This document shows positions 7,812 to 15,108 of a stretch of 37,676 bases of DNA, piece by piece. This DNA is from Mycobacterium intermedium (GTDB lineage: Bacteria; Actinomycetota; Actinomycetes; Mycobacteriales; Mycobacteriaceae). Both the position numbers and the translations under genes were made by a program. Location: assembly GCF_002086275.1 (NCBI RefSeq), contig NZ_MVHT01000066.1, positions 1-37,676 on the forward strand. Reading direction: 5' to 3'. The stretch's first letter is position 1; each line of letters begins with the position of its first letter. Under the pieces are notes generated by a model. The model did no database searches and had not been told where the DNA came from. It saw only the letters and a list, made by a program, of their open reading frames with translations.

Positions 7812-7827
7812 GTCAGGGATCTTGACA
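7811..7827. promoter_or_regulatory. Inverted repeat at the marR start (candidate operator)
   Basis: TGTCA (7811-7815) and TGACA (7823-7827) are perfect inverted arms separated by 7 bases, a 17-bp element of the size MarR dimers bind. It overlaps the first base of the regulator's start codon and its 5' untranslated region. Autorepression is the simplest reading. The plus strand also shows TTGACA at 7822-7827, resembling a -35 box. Confidence 0.4.
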
Positions 7828-7868
7828 TATAGGGGAGGGCGAAGCCTAACGCTCGGTGGTCCTGACGC

Positions 7869-8057
7869 TCAGTGGCCTTTGAGCAGTAAGCCGTATCCGT
7901 TGGCGATCAGGCTGCACTTGAGCGCGGACGTCGGCGTGTTGTCGGCGAGCCAGGCCCTGATCACGGCGAGCTGTTTGGTGGCCGGCTCGTGGTTGGCGTC
8001 GAGCTGCCGCAGCAACTTCGATGCGGTGTTCGGGGCACTCGAAGCGGTGTCGATCAT
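7869..8057 (-). CDS. Small hypothetical protein (62 residues)
   Basis: A 62-codon minus-strand frame reads MIDTASSAPNTASKLLRQLD, then an amphipathic helical stretch with AVIRAWLADNTP, ending LLLKGH. It starts at ATG 8055-8057 behind GAGAGGGAC, a fair ribosome binding site. No signal peptide, membrane segment or known domain is visible. Its 5' end faces a roughly 500-base gap and its 3' end is 57 bases before the marR start, in the same orientation, so the two could be cotranscribed. I do not recognise it. Coding potential is supported only by start context and amino-acid composition. Confidence 0.45.
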   Translation of the reverse strand: MIDTASSAPNTASKLLRQLDANHEPATKQLAVIRAWLADNTPTSALKCSLIANGYGLLLKGH

Positions 8058-8557
8058 GGCAATTGTCCCTCTCGTGCGGGCGGGTGGTTACCCGAACCGC
8101 CCCCTCCGCAAACTTTTCCTGACCCCGCAGTGCGGCCCCACCGGCAAGAACAGGACTTACGACGACGTTGGCTGCTGCCGTGGAAGCTGCGTCTTGACCA
8201 CTCGCTGGGCGAGTTCGAAGACGGCGTATTGAATTCTTGGGAGCGTCGCGCCAGCAAATCAATAATTCGACGGCAGCGATGTCGAAACGCTCCATCAAAA
8301 TGCGCTAGGCACGCCCAATCACGTCGCGACTGGCACCTGCGCTGGACGTATGGGCTTCGTCACTACCAAGTGCATTCACCGCAGAACGCGCAGGTCGGAC
8401 GGACGAGCCCACGGGGCCACCACCCGCGCAGGGTCCGCTCATGTTTGAGGCCGGGGGGCAATGGCTATGGGACAGGGCAGGGGTGGGTCCTCGCATTTGA
8501 ACTGCGCACACTGCGCCGGCGAGGAATCGCAAGCGACTCAATACGGAGGGAGTCTGT
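8058..8557. other. 500-base intergenic region upstream of the MPT63-like gene
   Basis: No frame here has both a sensible start and protein-like composition. The segment 8225-8300 is locally A/T-richer than the rest of the window. The only clear element is GGAGGGAG at 8544-8551, the ribosome binding site of the secreted protein that starts at 8558. The long 5' region may hold promoter elements, an unrecognised small RNA, or scar sequence from insertion of the MPT63-like/acyltransferase pair between marR and the response regulator. Confidence 0.4.
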
Positions 8558-9163
8558 ATGAAATTCACCAAGACAGCAGTCAAAACGACCATTGGAGCGG
8601 TAGGAATTGCTGCCGCAGCCGCTTTCAGCGCGGCACCAGCAATGGCTGCTCCGAGTATTCACCAGTTCGGCACCAGTGCACCGATCGCTAGTGGTCCGAT
8701 GGTGACCGCCTACACGGTCAGCAACCTGGAGCAGAGCAGTACGACCATTCCGGGTTACACCCCGAAGGGGCAGCTGTGGGAGGCCGACGTGACGGCGGCG
8801 GCCACCAGCGGCACGGTGACCCCACTGGTCTCGTCGTTCCACGCGCGGACGGCGACCGGCCAGAACTACCAGGTCGTCAACACCACGCCGGCGCCCGAGG
8901 GGCTTAACCCGGCGCCCATCCCGCAGGGCGGCCAGGCCTCCGGCAAGGTCTACTTCGACGTGACCGGCGCGCCGCCGAACGGTGTCGTGTACAACGACGG
9001 CGTCCAGGACGTGTTGATCTGGACGAACAACGTGAGCAACACGGTTCCGGGCGCGGGCACCGTCCCTGCTCCTGAGGGAACTGGCGGCATGGCCCCGGCG
9101 CCCAACGGGACCGGCTCCGTGACCCCGGCAACTGAGGGAACCGGCGAAACGTCAGGCGCATGA
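8558..9163 (+). CDS. MPT63-like secreted protein (DUF1942) with Pro/Gly/Thr-rich tail
   Basis: 201-residue secreted protein. A Sec signal peptide spans residues 1-30, with a Lys-rich start, an Ala-rich hydrophobic core and AxA cleavage at PAMA-A. The mature domain (about 31-165) resembles the immunogenic protein MPT63 in many short blocks: VSNLEQSSTTIPGYTPKGQLWEA, GTVTPLVSSFHARTA, IPQGGQASGKVYFDVTG and DGVQDVLIW. MPT63 is a small immunoglobulin-like beta sandwich of unknown function. After it comes a 35-residue tail with three imperfect Pro-Ala-Pro-x-Gly-Thr-Gly units (PAPEGTGG, PAPNGTGS, PATEGTGE), absent from MPT63 as I remember it. A strong ribosome binding site (GGAGGGAG) and intrinsic terminator make this a monocistronic, probably highly expressed gene. 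Confidence 0.85.
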   Translation: MKFTKTAVKTTIGAVGIAAAAAFSAAPAMAAPSIHQFGTSAPIASGPMVTAYTVSNLEQSSTTIPGYTPKGQLWEADVTAAATSGTVTPLVSSFHARTATGQNYQVVNTTPAPEGLNPAPIPQGGQASGKVYFDVTGAPPNGVVYNDGVQDVLIWTNNVSNTVPGAGTVPAPEGTGGMAPAPNGTGSVTPATEGTGETSGA

Positions 9164-9217
9164 GCCGCGTAATTCGCTAACAACTCACGCCCCTGCGGGC
9201 CCATAGCGGCCCACCGG

Positions 9218-9259
9218 ACCTCCCCGCGTCAATGTCGACGCGGGGAGGTCGTTTTTTTT
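9218..9259 (+). terminator. Strong intrinsic terminator after the MPT63-like gene
   Basis: A perfect 13-bp stem pairs ACCTCCCCGCGTC (9218-9230) with GACGCGGGGAGGT (9237-9249) across a 6-base loop, followed by CG and eight T residues (9252-9259). This is the canonical L-shaped rho-independent form. It ends the transcript of the secreted protein and isolates it from the acyltransferase gene. Confidence 0.93.
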
Positions 9260-9307
9260 GGGTACTTGGGACGTGATCGCTGCTGCCAGATCGGGTATGC
9301 ACCACCA

Positions 9308-10243
9308 ATGACCCGTTCCGATCACCGGCCACCCGAAGTCCGCGAACAAGCTCAAGACCACGCCGATCAAGCCCGCCAGTCCATGCAGGAAAAGCGCGCC
9401 AAGCAGGACGGCGGGGTGAGCGGCTGGGTGGCTAGACGTGCCGGCGACTGGGATCTCGAAGGTCAGGACGAAACCACGATGCAACGCCAGAAGTTCTTCT
9501 GGAACTTCTTGGTGGACTATTGGTTTCGGATGGAGATCGACGGCTGGGAGAACATCCCGCAACCGCCGGCGCTGCTGATCGGCATCCACTCCGGAGCACC
9601 GTTCGTGTGGGACGCCTGGACCGTCGGCCTGCAATGGTGGCGGCGGTTCGGCCCGGAACGTCCGCTGCACGGGACGGCCCACGACGCGCTGATGGCGATA
9701 CCGGGCTTTGGTCGCTATTTCCGGTCCATGGGTGTCCTGCCCGCTGCCCCGGACGCTATCGCCACCGCGTTGGCCGAAGGCCGGGATGTGGCGCTGTGGC
9801 CCGGCGGCGAAGTGGACTCGTTGCGGCCCTGGCGGGAGCGCGACCGCGCCAACCTGGCGGGGCGCACGGGGTTTGTGAAGATGGCGATCCGGGCCGGGGT
9901 GCCGATCGTGCCGATCGCGACGGTCGGCGGCGCCGATGCCATGCCCGTGCTGATCCGCGGCGACCGGTTATCGCACACGCTGCGACTCGATCGGTTGCTG
10001 CGGCTCAAGGTGTTCCCGCTGGCGATCTCGCTGCCTTGGGGGATCGCGCCGGCGGCACTGCCGCAGCTACCGCTACCGGCCAAGATCAGAACCCGCTTCA
10101 TGCCCACGGTCGAACTGGACAGCGATGCCGACCGCGCCGAGGACGAAGCCTACGTCGAGGCGAAGTACCACGAGGTGCAGGACAGCATCCAACGGGGGAT
10201 GGACGCGTTGGCGCGCAAGCGCGCGTTGCCGGTGTTCGCCTGA
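9308..10243 (+). CDS. Lysophospholipid acyltransferase family protein
   Basis: 311-residue protein of the phospholipid/glycerol acyltransferase (PlsC-like) superfamily. The acyltransferase block I motif appears as GIHSGAPFVWDAW, with His94 and Asp102 in the H-x(n)-D arrangement of the diacylglycerol acyltransferase-like branch. WPGGEVDSLRPW (about 160) matches the substrate-binding FPEG-type block, and AGVPIVPIATVGG the later block. The first 60 residues are charged and may be disordered or coiled. It probably acylates a lipid at the inner membrane face; donor and acceptor are unknown. The start at ATG 9308 is tentative (a TTG at 9266 is in frame). It converges on the response regulator, with stops 4 bases apart. 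Confidence 0.78.
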   Translation: MTRSDHRPPEVREQAQDHADQARQSMQEKRAKQDGGVSGWVARRAGDWDLEGQDETTMQRQKFFWNFLVDYWFRMEIDGWENIPQPPALLIGIHSGAPFVWDAWTVGLQWWRRFGPERPLHGTAHDALMAIPGFGRYFRSMGVLPAAPDAIATALAEGRDVALWPGGEVDSLRPWRERDRANLAGRTGFVKMAIRAGVPIVPIATVGGADAMPVLIRGDRLSHTLRLDRLLRLKVFPLAISLPWGIAPAALPQLPLPAKIRTRFMPTVELDSDADRAEDEAYVEAKYHEVQDSIQRGMDALARKRALPVFA

Positions 10244-10247
10244 GCGG

Positions 10248-10958
10248 CTATCGCGCGACCGACCCGTCGGCAAGCAAGGGCGGCTCGGTGAAAGCCCACC
10301 TGGGCTGTGGCGACGTCACCGCCATATAGCCGACGCCGCGCACGGTCTCAACCATCGACTCGTAGTCGGGTCCCAGCTTGGCGCGCAGTCGTCGGACATG
10401 GACGTCGACGGTTCGGACCCGCGTCTGGGAGTCATAGCCCCACACCTCACGCATCAGCCGGGTCCGAGAGAATGCCCGCCCAGCGTGCTCTACAAGGAAG
10501 TTCAGCAGTTTGAACTCGGTCAGTGTGAGTCCCAGGTCCACCCCGTTCCGGGTGGCGGTGTAGCGGTCCGGGTGCAGCACCAGGTCGCCGAACTGCAGGG
10601 TGCCCTGCGAAGCGCTGCGACGACGGGTGATTGCCAAGCGCAGCCGGGTCTGCAACTCGACACCGCTGGCAGCGCCCAGCAGCACGTCATCGAATTGCCA
10701 GTCGATGTCGGCATCGACGTAGTCGGCCAGCGCCACCACGGCGACCAGGGCCAATGCCGGTGTACTGGCCGTCAATCGACGGCACGCACGACGGGCCGCC
10801 ACAAGGTCGGTGCGCGCGTCGATGATCGCGATGTCGGGTTCGCCACCCGGCAGGTTGTGGGCGTCTATGGGCAAGCGCCGAATGATTTGCGCGAACGAGT
10901 CCAACGTCGGTAACCCTGACACGAAGTCGGCATCGTTACTAACCAGAAGGACTTCCAC
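10248..10958 (-). CDS. OmpR-type orphan response regulator with atypical receiver
   Basis: 236-residue regulator with an N-terminal receiver-like domain (1-115) and a C-terminal OmpR/PhoB winged helix: GLTLTEFKLLNFLVEHAGRAF, SRTRLMREVWGYD, TVDVHVRRLRAKLG, TVRGVGYM. The receiver retains an Asp in DIAIIDAR where phosphorylation normally occurs. The acidic pair after strand 1 is reduced (VSNDADF), and the conserved Lys of strand 5 is absent (VLLGAASG). Phosphorylation-independent or altered signalling is therefore likely, as in GlnR-like regulators. No histidine kinase lies in the window. GTG 10958 is chosen because GGGAG lies 8 bases ahead; a TTG at 10973 would add five residues. Counterpart of Rv2884. 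Confidence 0.82.
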   Translation of the reverse strand: MEVLLVSNDADFVSGLPTLDSFAQIIRRLPIDAHNLPGGEPDIAIIDARTDLVAARRACRRLTASTPALALVAVVALADYVDADIDWQFDDVLLGAASGVELQTRLRLAITRRRSASQGTLQFGDLVLHPDRYTATRNGVDLGLTLTEFKLLNFLVEHAGRAFSRTRLMREVWGYDSQTRVRTVDVHVRRLRAKLGPDYESMVETVRGVGYMAVTSPQPRWAFTEPPLLADGSVAR

Positions 10959-11084
10959 GACAACATCTCCCAACCCCTCAACAGGGTCCCACTACTTTGT
11001 AGGCACCTCCTTGGGAGATGACTGCTAGCGCAGCGCGGAGTACCCAATACAGGGCGCAACTATGCAAAAGGGTGGCACCGCGTT

Positions 11085-11126
11085 GTGGATTCACAGGAAA
11101 GCGGCGTGAATTCACAGGAAAGCCGA
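11085..11126. repeat. 21-bp direct repeat pair upstream of the response regulator
   Basis: Two adjacent 21-bp units (11085-11105 and 11106-11126) share GTGRATTCACAGGAAAGC and differ at three or four positions. The period equals two helical turns, the arrangement OmpR-family dimers commonly bind. They lie about 130-170 bases upstream of the regulator's start and beside the csbD terminator, so an autoregulatory site is plausible but unproven. Confidence 0.6.
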
Positions 11127-11129
11127 TGA

Positions 11130-11156
11130 GCCCGGCCTGTCCCCACAGACCGGGCC
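11130..11156 (-). terminator. Hairpin downstream of csbD (I-shaped terminator candidate)
   Basis: On the minus strand, GCCCGGTCTGT pairs with ACAGGCCGGGC (one G-U pair) around a short G-rich loop, beginning about 15 bases after the csbD stop. No T run follows, as is common in mycobacteria. Confidence 0.5.
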
Positions 11157-11171
11157 CATCGTTCCGACAAG

Positions 11172-11408
11172 CTATTGGTGTGACTTCTGGCGCTGCTCGG
11201 CCGTCTCGGCCGCAGCGCGGGCGGCTTCCGCCTGGGCTTCCTTCTTGGCGACGTCGCGCTGCGCTTCTGCCTTGTCCTGCTGGGCTTCGCCCTCGTTGAT
11301 GAGGTCGCCGCGGCCCGTCACGGTGCCAACGACTTCCTTCGCCTTGCCTTTGACTTCCTCGACGACGCCTTTGACGGCCTCGGCGGGACCTGACTTGTTG
11401 TCGCCCAT
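11172..11408 (-). CDS. CsbD-like general stress protein
   Basis: 78-residue, highly charged helical protein of the CsbD family. The core EVKGKAKEVVGTVTGRGDLINEGEAQQDKAEAQ (residues about 17-49) carries the family pattern KGKxKExxGxxTGxxxLxxEG. The rest is an Ala/Glu/Lys/Gln-rich helix or coiled coil. CsbD proteins accumulate in general stress; their molecular role is unknown. The ATG at 11408 follows GAGGAGAG, a good ribosome binding site. An upstream in-frame start at 11492 is rejected because the extra residues are not family-like and overlap the promoter. A SigF-like promoter precedes the gene, matching the family's stress-sigma control in other bacteria. Divergent from pyrH. Confidence 0.82.
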   Translation of the reverse strand: MGDNKSGPAEAVKGVVEEVKGKAKEVVGTVTGRGDLINEGEAQQDKAEAQRDVAKKEAQAEAARAAAETAEQRQKSHQ

Positions 11409-11468
11409 GTGAACTCTCCTCGATGATGGAATCTGGTCCGTCGGGCGGTGCACCGCCGCGTTGAAACG

Positions 11469-11494
11469 ATTCCCAAACCGTTCCGCGGTCAAAC
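11469..11494 (-). promoter_or_regulatory. SigF-like promoter of csbD
   Basis: Reading the minus strand, GTTT (11494-11491), a 16-base spacer and GGGAAT (11474-11469) match the mycobacterial SigF pattern GTTT-N15-17-GGGTAT at nine of ten positions. A transcript would start near 11460, leaving an untranslated leader of about 50 bases before the csbD ATG. Confidence 0.5.
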
Positions 11495-11624
11495 ATGCCG
11501 GCTCGGTGGGGGCGGTAGCAGGTCAGCTAAAGCACCCGGCCCACAATGAAGCCTGGCAATGAGGCAGGATGTGAGATGCCGTTCCGGGTGGTTGCCGGGA
11601 TGGCACTGTCATGCGAGGAGTCTG

Positions 11625-12392
11625 ATGACGGAAACCGAGCCAACGAGCACGAACGGCGGGCGGACCGACCGAGTTTCCCGTTCCTCGTCGCGGTATTCAC
11701 GAGTGTTGCTCAAGCTCGGCGGCGAGATGTTCGGTGGCGGGCAGGTCGGGCTGGATCCCGACGTGGTGTCCCAGGTGGCTCGGCAGATCGCAGACGTGGT
11801 CCGCGACGGCGTGCAGATGGCGGTCGTGATCGGTGGCGGCAACTTCTTCCGCGGCGCGCAACTGCAACAACTCGGTATGGAGCGCACCCGGTCGGACTAC
11901 ATGGGCATGCTCGGCACGGTGATGAACAGCCTTGCTCTGCAGGATTTTCTGGAGAAGGAAGGCATCGTCACTCGGGTTCAGACGGCGATCACCATGGGGC
12001 AGGTGGCTGAGCCGTACCTCCCGTTGCGGGCGGTTCGCCACCTCGAAAAGGGCCGGGTGGTGATCTTCGGCGCCGGCATGGGGCTGCCGTATTTCTCCAC
12101 CGACACGACGGCGGCGCAGCGGGCCCTGGAGATCGACGCGGACGTCGTGTTGATGGCCAAAGCCGTCGACGGCGTGTTCACCGCGGATCCGCGGGTTGAC
12201 CCCAATGCGGAACTGTTGACCGCGATCAGCCACCGCGAGGTGATCGACCGGGGGCTGCGGGTGGCCGATGCCACCGCGTTCAGCCTGTGTATGGACAATG
12301 GCATGCCGATCTTGGTGTTCAACCTGCTGACCGATGGCAATATCGCGCGAGCGGTCTCTGGTGAGAAGATCGGAACGCTGGTTACCACCTGA
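11625..12392 (+). CDS. pyrH: Uridylate kinase
   Basis: 255-residue UMP kinase of the amino-acid kinase family, converting UMP to UDP for pyrimidine nucleotide synthesis. Seen in order: YSRVLLKLGGEMFGG (phosphate-binding start), VIGGGNFFRG, GMERTRSDYMGMLGTVMN, PYFSTDTTAAQRALEI, and DGVFTADPRVDPNA, followed by MPILVFNL. The sequence is nearly identical in blocks to mycobacterial PyrH. A variable, Ser/Thr-rich N-terminal extension of about 20 residues precedes the fold, as in other mycobacteria. ATG 11625 follows GCGAGGAG; a longer frame begins at 11559 without support. It is followed by frr and cdsA in the same direction. Confidence 0.95.
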   Translation: MTETEPTSTNGGRTDRVSRSSSRYSRVLLKLGGEMFGGGQVGLDPDVVSQVARQIADVVRDGVQMAVVIGGGNFFRGAQLQQLGMERTRSDYMGMLGTVMNSLALQDFLEKEGIVTRVQTAITMGQVAEPYLPLRAVRHLEKGRVVIFGAGMGLPYFSTDTTAAQRALEIDADVVLMAKAVDGVFTADPRVDPNAELLTAISHREVIDRGLRVADATAFSLCMDNGMPILVFNLLTDGNIARAVSGEKIGTLVTT

Positions 12393-12459
12393 GCGAAAAC
12401 CGCGCACATGATTGGCGCCAATGACATGCACAGCGCAGCGATGAGGGGAATACGCGGAA

Positions 12460-13017
12460 ATGATTGAGGAGGCTCTCTTCGACGCCGAAGAGAAAATGGA
12501 AAAAGCCGTGGCGGTAGCCCGTGATGACCTGTCAACCATCCGCACCGGGCGCGCCAACCCGGGCATGTTCGCCCGGATCTCGATCGATTACTACGGTTCG
12601 CCGACGCCGATCACCCAGCTGTCCAGCATCAATGTGCCCGAAGCGCGGCTGGTGGTGATCAAGCCCTATGAAGCCAGCCAACTGCACGCGATCGAGACGG
12701 CGATTCGCAACTCTGACCTGGGCGTCAACCCCACCAATGACGGCACCCTGATTCGGGTCGCGGTACCTCAGCTCACCGAGGAACGCCGCCGGGAGTTGGT
12801 CAAGCAGGCCAAGCACAAGGGCGAGGAAGCGAAGGTCTCGGTACGCAACATCCGTCGCAAGGCGATGGAAGAACTGCACCGCATCCGCAAGGACGGCGAC
12901 GCCGGGGAAGACGAGGTGACTCGGGCCGAGAAAGACCTCGAGAAGACCACGCACCAGTACGTCGCCCAGATCGATGAGCTGGTCAAACACAAGGAAGGCG
13001 AGCTGCTGGAGGTCTAG
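12460..13017 (+). CDS. frr: Ribosome recycling factor
   Basis: 185-residue ribosome recycling factor, which with EF-G splits post-termination ribosomes. It has the family's helical bundle: residues about 1-30 and 105-185 form the three-helix domain (RTGRANPGMF near residue 29; EERRRELVKQAKHKGEEAKVSVRNIRR near 107), with the small beta domain YYGSPTPITQLSSINVPEARLVVI between them. Length is exactly that expected. ATG at 12460 follows a weak GGAA; the spacing from pyrH is 67 bases. The pyrH-frr-cdsA order is conserved in actinobacteria and many other bacteria. Confidence 0.96.
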   Translation: MIEEALFDAEEKMEKAVAVARDDLSTIRTGRANPGMFARISIDYYGSPTPITQLSSINVPEARLVVIKPYEASQLHAIETAIRNSDLGVNPTNDGTLIRVAVPQLTEERRRELVKQAKHKGEEAKVSVRNIRRKAMEELHRIRKDGDAGEDEVTRAEKDLEKTTHQYVAQIDELVKHKEGELLEV

Positions 13018-13049
13018 GGACCACTCAGTAGCCGAGTTCATTGACTTCC

Positions 13050-13964
13050 GTGACAAGTACCGATGCCGGCGCCGGCACCCACCCCGACGAACCGGCGAAC
13101 GGATCGTCGCAGCCTGCCAAGAAGACGTCGAGGGCTGGACGTAACCTGCCCGCCGCGATCGCGGTAGGCGCCGGCATTGGCGCCGTCCTCATTGCGACGT
13201 TGGTACTCGTCCCGCAAAGTTGGATGTTCTATTGCGCCGGGGCAGCCCTGGTAGCAAGCCATGAGGTGGTTCGGCGGCTGCGGGAAGCGGGATATCTGAT
13301 CCCGGTTATCCCGTTGCTGGTCGGGGGACAGGCCACCGTCTGGTTGACCTGGCCGTATCACGCCAAGGGCGCGCTGGCGGGCTTCGGCGGCATGGTCGTG
13401 GTCTGCATGATCTGGCGGTTGTTCATGCAAGATGCCCGCGAGCACAACGGTGAAGGTCCGCCGTCATCGAGCAATTTCTTGCGGGACGTTTCCGCCACGA
13501 TTTTTCTCTGTGCGTGGGTCCCCCTGTTCGCGGCCTTTGCCGCGATGCTGTACGACCCGCGGCACGGTTCGAACTGGGTGTTCTGCATGATGATCGCGGT
13601 GGTGAGCTCCGACACTGGCGGATACGCGGTAGGAGCCCTTTACGGTAAGCATCCGATGGTTCCCGCGATCAGTCCGAAGAAGTCCTGGGAGGGTTTCGCC
13701 GGTTCACTGGTCTGCGGAATCACTGCGACTGTGCTTACCGTCACCTTCCTGGCCCACAAGGAGCCGTGGGTTGGCGCGTTGCTGGGGCTGTTGTTCGTGG
13801 TCACCACCACGCTCGGCGACCTGGTGGAGTCGCAGGTCAAGCGCGACCTGGGCATCAAAGACATGGGTCGGTTGCTGCCCGGTCACGGTGGCTTGATGGA
13901 CCGTCTCGACGGTGTGCTGCCGTCGTCGGTGGCCGCATGGACCGTCCTGACATTGCTGCCCTGA
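13050..13964 (+). CDS. cdsA: Phosphatidate cytidylyltransferase (CDP-diglyceride synthase)
   Basis: 304-residue integral membrane enzyme making CDP-diacylglycerol from CTP and phosphatidate, the precursor of phosphatidylinositol, cardiolipin and phosphatidylethanolamine. A charged, disordered N-terminus of about 35 residues is followed by roughly eight hydrophobic segments. The CDS signature lies near the C-terminus: SQVKRDLGIKDMGRLLPGHGGLMDRLD, with the metal-binding Asp residues. GTG 13050 is chosen because MTSTDAGAG resembles the M. tuberculosis N-terminus as I recall it; TTG 13041, closer to GAG 13034, is an alternative. It lies 32 bases after frr and 49 bases before rlmN. Confidence 0.93.
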   Translation: MTSTDAGAGTHPDEPANGSSQPAKKTSRAGRNLPAAIAVGAGIGAVLIATLVLVPQSWMFYCAGAALVASHEVVRRLREAGYLIPVIPLLVGGQATVWLTWPYHAKGALAGFGGMVVVCMIWRLFMQDAREHNGEGPPSSSNFLRDVSATIFLCAWVPLFAAFAAMLYDPRHGSNWVFCMMIAVVSSDTGGYAVGALYGKHPMVPAISPKKSWEGFAGSLVCGITATVLTVTFLAHKEPWVGALLGLLFVVTTTLGDLVESQVKRDLGIKDMGRLLPGHGGLMDRLDGVLPSSVAAWTVLTLLP

Positions 13965-14013
13965 CGCTTGCCCTGACCGCAATGCGGCGAAACGCGACGA
14001 TAATGGACGGGTC

Positions 14014-15108
14014 ATGGCTCAACAACTGGTGTTCGAGGCACCGCGTCGGGGGAAACCGCCGCGGCATTTAGCGGACCTCGACGCGGCGGGCCGCGCGGCG
14101 GCGGTGGCCGAGCTGGGCCTGCCGGCCTTCCGGGCAAAGCAACTCGCGCACCAGTACTACGGGCGACTGATTGCCGATCCGCGGCAGATGACGGACCTTC
14201 CCGCCGCCGTTCGCGAGCAGATCGCCGAGTCGATGTTCCCGACGCTGCTCACCCCGGCGCGTGACGTCACATGCGATGCCGGTCAGACACGGAAGACACT
14301 GTGGCGGGCCTTGGACGGCGCCACGGTGGAGTCGGTGCTGATGCGTTACCCCCAGCGCAATACCGTGTGCATCTCGTCGCAAGCCGGCTGCGGCATGGCC
14401 TGCCCGTTCTGTGCCACGGGCCAGGGCGGATTGACCCGCAACCTGTCAACGGCCGAGATCGTCGAACAGGTGCGTGCCGGCGCCGCCGCGCTACGCGACG
14501 ATTTCGGGGATCGGCTGTCGAACGTCGTCTTCATGGGCATGGGGGAGCCGCTGGCCAACTACGCCAGGGTGGTGGCGGCGGTGCGACGCATCACCGAACC
14601 TCCGCCGTCCGGCTTCGGGATTTCGGCGCGCTCGGTGACGGTATCGACGGTCGGTCTGGCCCCGGCAATTCGCAAGCTTGCCGACGAACGGCTCGGTGTG
14701 ACGCTGGCGCTGTCCTTGCACGCGCCCGACGATGAACTGCGCGACACGCTTGTGCCCGTCAACAACCGGTGGAAGATCAGCGAGGCGTTGGACGCCGCTC
14801 GGTACTACGCCGACGTCACGGGCCGGCGGGTATCGGTCGAATACGCGCTGATCCGCGACGTCAACGACCAGCCGTGGCGGGCAGATCTGCTGGGCAAGCG
14901 GCTGCACCGGGCGCTCGGGCCGCTGGTCCACGTGAACCTGATTCCGCTCAATCCGACGCCGGGCAGCGACTGGGATGCGAGCCCCAAGCCGGTGGAGCGG
15001 GAATTCGTCAAACGCATTCGTGCGCAAGGGGTTTCGTGTACGGTGCGGGACACTCGCGGCAGAGAGATCAGCGCCGCCTGCGGACAGCTGGCCGCCGAAG
15101 GCGGGTAG
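14014..15108 (+). CDS. rlmN: Dual-specificity 23S rRNA/tRNA adenine-C2 methyltransferase RlmN
   Basis: 364-residue radical SAM enzyme that methylates C2 of A2503 in 23S rRNA and A37 of certain tRNAs. The cluster motif CxxxCxxC is GCGMACPFC (Cys126, Cys130, Cys133). GMGEPLANY lies at the SAM-binding region. The methyl-accepting Cys356 sits in the AACGQL motif, 9 residues from the C-terminus; Cys119 precedes the cluster. The C-terminus is very short compared with E. coli RlmN. The last 9 codons and the TAG stop form the first unit of a 58-bp tandem repeat that continues for more than 350 bases downstream. Confidence 0.95.
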   Translation: MAQQLVFEAPRRGKPPRHLADLDAAGRAAAVAELGLPAFRAKQLAHQYYGRLIADPRQMTDLPAAVREQIAESMFPTLLTPARDVTCDAGQTRKTLWRALDGATVESVLMRYPQRNTVCISSQAGCGMACPFCATGQGGLTRNLSTAEIVEQVRAGAAALRDDFGDRLSNVVFMGMGEPLANYARVVAAVRRITEPPPSGFGISARSVTVSTVGLAPAIRKLADERLGVTLALSLHAPDDELRDTLVPVNNRWKISEALDAARYYADVTGRRVSVEYALIRDVNDQPWRADLLGKRLHRALGPLVHVNLIPLNPTPGSDWDASPKPVEREFVKRIRAQGVSCTVRDTRGREISAACGQLAAEGG

